Below are positions 35,791-39,023 of a DNA stretch of 39,023 nt, one piece after another. Position 1 is the stretch's first letter, and each line of letters begins with the position of its first letter. The notes below the pieces were generated by a model that worked only from the letters and a program-made list of their open reading frames with translations, had not been told where the DNA came from and ran no database searches. Position numbers and translations under genes: made by a program. Source of the DNA: Acidobacteriaceae bacterium (lineage in GTDB: Bacteria > Acidobacteriota > Terriglobia > Terriglobales > Acidobacteriaceae); assembly GCA_030038115.1 (NCBI GenBank), contig JASHPM010000527.1:1-39023 (forward strand). The letters run 5' to 3'.

Positions 35791-37080
35791 TCAGTGCAGG
35801 GTGAGAATCCCGCCTTCACCTTTCGTAATTGCCGTCCCGTCGACGGCCCGAACTGTGACCTTTTCTCCCGAGACGTCGGCGTTGCTGATCAGCAGCCCAT
35901 GCTGCGCGTCGATGGTGACATTCTCCAAAACGACGTTGCGGATGGGCGCCTCCGGCAATCCGGCAATCGTCCCTGCCGAAACGATGTCCGTGGCTGTTAC
36001 GTTTTCCAGTGTAATGTCGTGAAAATGAGGCGTCAGCCGGGTGACGGGCTGCGGCGGATCCGGATCGGGCGGCAGGATTCTCGGATAGTACTCACTGATG
36101 ACCAGCGCGTTCTTCACGTTTTTCATGTCGATATCGCGGAAAAAGAGCGGTCCGACATCGTTGCCGCGATCGCGATTAGCCTTGATGCGGATGCCGTTGT
36201 CGGTCCCATCGAAGTGAATCCGCTCAGCACGAATGTTCTGCGCACCGCCTGCGATCTCGCTGCCGACAGAAAGACCGTGTCCGTGAAGAAACGTGCAATC
36301 GGTAATCGTGATATCGCGGCTTGGGTCGTCCGGGCCGGGCGAGTTGGCTTTCCCCGACTTGATGGCAACATCGTCATCGCCAGTGTCGGCGAAGACATGA
36401 TCGATACGGACGTTGGACGAGGAGAAGGGATCGATGGCGTCGGTGTTGGGCGAATGTTGAGGCGCCAGGACCTTAATGTTCCGAATCGTCACATCATCCG
36501 AGTAGTAAGGAACCAGCTGCCACATCGGTGAGTTCTGGATGGTCACGCCCTCGACCAGCACGTGATGGCAGTGGTCGAAAACGACCAGGCGGGGCCGAGT
36601 GTGGTCAGACCCCATGACACCGTGGTCGCCGATCGCACGGGCCTCCTGCCACCAGCTTTCTCCGGCTCCGTCGATCACGCCCTCACCTGTGATGGACACA
36701 TTCGTCGCATTGGTGGCGCTCACCAGAGACTGCAAACCAGGCGCGCGAAATTCCGTCTTCGGTGGGTAATCCTGATGATCGGAGGAACCGAGCAGCGTTG
36801 CGCCCTTGTCGAGTTCGAGAGTGATGTTGCTCTTCAGCACGATGGGTGCGCTCAGCCAGGTGCCGGCGCTGAGCCGCACAATGCCGCCACCACGCTGCTC
36901 GCAGGCGTCGATGGCTGCCTGAATCGCGGCGGTGTCTTTCGAGGTTCCATCCACTTTGGCGCCGTAGGTGTGCGGATCGCAGGTTGTGGACGAAGCCAGC
37001 GCGCTCGCGGGAGACGCCACGCAAACAGCGACCAGGACAAATCCTGAGAGCAGGCAGAAGCGAAGCGGTTTCGTTTGCAT
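35791..37080 (-). CDS. Glycoside hydrolase family 28 (polygalacturonase-like), Sec signal peptide
   Basis: YGAKVDGTSKDTAAIQAAIDACEQRGGGIVRLSAGTWLSAPIVLKSNITLELDKGATLLGS; NTDAIDPFSSSNVRIDHVFADTGDDDVAIKSG; beta-helix. Confidence 0.93.
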   Translation of the reverse strand: MQTKPLRFCLLSGFVLVAVCVASPASALASSTTCDPHTYGAKVDGTSKDTAAIQAAIDACEQRGGGIVRLSAGTWLSAPIVLKSNITLELDKGATLLGSSDHQDYPPKTEFRAPGLQSLVSATNATNVSITGEGVIDGAGESWWQEARAIGDHGVMGSDHTRPRLVVFDHCHHVLVEGVTIQNSPMWQLVPYYSDDVTIRNIKVLAPQHSPNTDAIDPFSSSNVRIDHVFADTGDDDVAIKSGKANSPGPDDPSRDITITDCTFLHGHGLSVGSEIAGGAQNIRAERIHFDGTDNGIRIKANRDRGNDVGPLFFRDIDMKNVKNALVISEYYPRILPPDPDPPQPVTRLTPHFHDITLENVTATDIVSAGTIAGLPEAPIRNVVLENVTIDAQHGLLISNADVSGEKVTVRAVDGTAITKGEGGILTLH

Positions 37081-37145
37081 TATGAGAGTCTCCTGAGGAG
37101 CAGACAGGCCAAATCGCGAAACCAATGATACGCTGGTAGGGCTTC

Positions 37146-37160
37146 AGTGGTCATACCACT
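37146..37160. promoter_or_regulatory. Candidate GntR-family operator, AGTGGT-CAT-ACCACT, between divergent GH28 genes
   Basis: Perfect 6-bp-arm palindrome with TGGT-N3-ACCA core in the divergent intergenic region. Confidence 0.5.
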
Positions 37161-37215
37161 CAGGCCGTTTCCCGGGTTGCAAGAGGGACATTGTTTCTGC
37201 CAGGATCGTGCCGCT

Positions 37216-38862
37216 ATGAATCCTTTCCGCTCCGATCGTCGCGAAATCCTGCGCATCAGCGCACTCGGTTTGGGAGCCGTCGTTGGCTCCGCGCTGCCTG
37301 AAGCGCACGCCACTCCTCATTCCACGACCCCGGCTGTGGGGCATGGCCTTTTCGATGTTCGCGCCTATGGCGCCGTGGGCGATGGCAAGGCCGTGGACTC
37401 GCCGGCCATCAACAAGGCGATCGAAGCGGCCGCGGCCGCGGGCGGGGGAACGGTAGTATTCCCCGCGGGCACGTGGCTGAGCTTTTCCATCCGGCTCAAG
37501 AGCCATGTTGGGCTTTATCTTTCCCAAGGTGCGACGATCGTCGCCGCGGACTCGCCGCTGCCGGGGTCGACGACCGGCTACAACGGAGGGACCTACGATG
37601 CAGCCGAGTCCAACACGCCCTGGGAGGATTACCAGGATTATGGTCACAATCACTGGCACAATTCCCTGATCTGGGGCGAGGGCATCACTGATATCAGCAT
37701 TACCGGGCCCGGCACCATCTACGGCAAGGGCCTCAGCTTCGGCGCGAACCGCGCTGCGCGGGGAAACTACCCCATTTATGTCGCAGAGCAGGCGGGCGTG
37801 GGCAACAAGAGTATCGCCCTGAAGAATTGTCACAACGTCCTGTTGCGCGACTTCTCCATTCTGAAGGGCGGCCACTTCGGGCTGCTGCTGACGGGCGTCG
37901 ACAATCTGACGATCGACAACCTCACCATCGACACCGATCGCGACGGCATGGACATCGATTGTTGCCGCAACGTCCACGTCTCCAACTGCACCGTCAATTC
38001 GCCCTGGGACGACGGCATTTGCCCGAAGAGCAGCTATGCCCTGGGCTATGCAAGAGCAACGGAAAACGTGACGATCACGAACTGCTACGTCACGGGTACC
38101 TACGAACTGGGCAGTGTGCTCGATGGCACCTTCAAAAAATTTGCGCCGGACTCGCGCGGCGTCGGGCGCACAGGCCGCATCAAGTGCGGGACCGAATCGA
38201 ACGGCGGATTTAAGAACATCGCGATTTCAAACTGCGTTTTCGACACCTGCAACGGTCTCGCTCTGGAAAGTGAAGACGGAGCGCTCTGCGAAGATATCGC
38301 TGTCTCGAACATCACCATGCGCGACATCGTTTCCGCGCCCATCTTTGTGCGTCTCGGAGCGCGCCTGCGCGGCCCGAAGGAAACCACCAAAGTTGGAACG
38401 ATGCGGCGCATCCTGATCAGCAATCTGACGAGCTATAACTGCGCATCCAGGCTTTGTTCCATCCTCAGCGGCATCCCCGATTACGCGATCGAGGACGTCA
38501 AGCTCGACAACATTTACCAACATTCTGTCGGCGGCGCATCGCAGGATTCGCTCGCTATCCGTCCCCCCGAAGACGAAAGCAAGTATCCGGATCCCGGCAT
38601 GTTCGGGGCGATGCCGTCTCAGGGTTTCTTCCTGCGCCATATCCGCAACCTCGAGTTCAGCCATGTAGAGGTCGCAGCGGCGTCACCCGATCCGCGCCCC
38701 AGCTTTTATCTGACCGCCGTGAATCGCGCCGACTTCATCGCCGTCACTGCGCCTAAGGGGGTTGCTGCGTTTCATCTGGACAACGTGACGGACCTGCGCA
38801 TTCTGCTGAGCCGGGCGGCAAAAGACACGCAGCTGGACAGTGCAGACAATCAAACCCTGTAG
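37216..38862 (+). CDS. Glycoside hydrolase family 28-like (polygalacturonase/rhamnogalacturonan hydrolase-like), Tat-like signal
   Basis: MNPFRSDRREILRISALGLGAVVGSALPEAHA; FDVRAYGAVGDGKAVDSPAINKAIEAAAAAGGGTVVFPAGTW; TDRDGMDIDCCRNVHVSNCTVNSPWDDGICPKSS. Confidence 0.92.
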   Translation: MNPFRSDRREILRISALGLGAVVGSALPEAHATPHSTTPAVGHGLFDVRAYGAVGDGKAVDSPAINKAIEAAAAAGGGTVVFPAGTWLSFSIRLKSHVGLYLSQGATIVAADSPLPGSTTGYNGGTYDAAESNTPWEDYQDYGHNHWHNSLIWGEGITDISITGPGTIYGKGLSFGANRAARGNYPIYVAEQAGVGNKSIALKNCHNVLLRDFSILKGGHFGLLLTGVDNLTIDNLTIDTDRDGMDIDCCRNVHVSNCTVNSPWDDGICPKSSYALGYARATENVTITNCYVTGTYELGSVLDGTFKKFAPDSRGVGRTGRIKCGTESNGGFKNIAISNCVFDTCNGLALESEDGALCEDIAVSNITMRDIVSAPIFVRLGARLRGPKETTKVGTMRRILISNLTSYNCASRLCSILSGIPDYAIEDVKLDNIYQHSVGGASQDSLAIRPPEDESKYPDPGMFGAMPSQGFFLRHIRNLEFSHVEVAAASPDPRPSFYLTAVNRADFIAVTAPKGVAAFHLDNVTDLRILLSRAAKDTQLDSADNQTL

Positions 38863-38931
38863 CACCCGGCGCAGAATGCTGGCCATCGTGCGTGCAAAAC
38901 TGTTGCCAGGGTGGCCAAACGTGTCCGTGCG

Positions 38932-38942
38932 TGGTCTGACCA
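38932..38942. promoter_or_regulatory. Second TGGT-N3-ACCA candidate operator (TGGTCTGACCA)
   Basis: Palindromic arms TGGT/ACCA spaced by 3 nt in the intergenic region at the right edge; same architecture as 37148-37158. Confidence 0.45.
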
Positions 38943-39023
38943 AACAGCCGCACGTCCGGCTCTTCGACGAAGATCGGTTGATTCAAAGGCGAAGTGGTTT
39001 TTGGGTCTGGACCAACAGTAAGA

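Noticed and set aside
38753-38986. 77-aa minus-strand ORF at the right edge
   Set aside because: Mostly antisense to the end of GH28 and overlapping the candidate operator; no RBS or recognisable domain.
1-39023. CRISPR arrays, transposases, integrases, tRNA/rRNA genes
   Set aside because: Looked for spaced direct repeats, transposase/integrase motifs and T-loop-like GGTTCGAATCC sequences in the gaps and found nothing convincing; a tRNAscan/Infernal run would be needed to be certain.

Overview
The window is high-GC bacterial chromosome. Gene content and protein style (Oar-like TonB receptor, GH106/GH105/GH28 set, RhaT/RhaI/RhaB/RhaEW) suggest Acidobacteriota, but this is an inference and no taxonomic search was run. 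I support 29 protein-coding genes. I saw no convincing tRNA, rRNA, CRISPR array or mobile element. From left to right: (1) a TonB-dependent/Oar-like receptor running off the left edge, with an upstream region carrying 11-bp-periodic TTGTCAC repeats that look like Pho boxes; (2) a three-gene cassette made of a small 'DPGSG' membrane protein, a kinase-like plus SAM-methyltransferase fusion, and a membrane sulfatase/LtaS-like hydrolase, which I rank as the best candidate for an undescribed envelope-modification system; (3) housekeeping genes (esterase, fatty-acid desaturase, PIN/TRAM protein); (4) a sulfur-carrier cysteine-synthesis operon (cysM - JAMM protease - CysO-like carrier - duplicated-domain secreted protein - MoeZ-like E1/rhodanese) whose carrier has a 25-aa tail after the Gly-Gly; (5) rsmI, a site-2-protease-like protein whose HExxH reads REAAR, rsmD, a dual-specificity phosphatase and gltX; (6) a rhamnose/rhamnogalacturonan catabolic locus (GH3, RhaT, RhaB, RhaEW, RhaI, RhaM, GH105, GH106, two divergent GH28s) with two TGGT-N3-ACCA palindromes that are candidate GntR-family operators. 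Many ORFs in the supplied track are antisense or out-of-frame shadows of these genes. All family calls come from reading motifs; no database search was possible.
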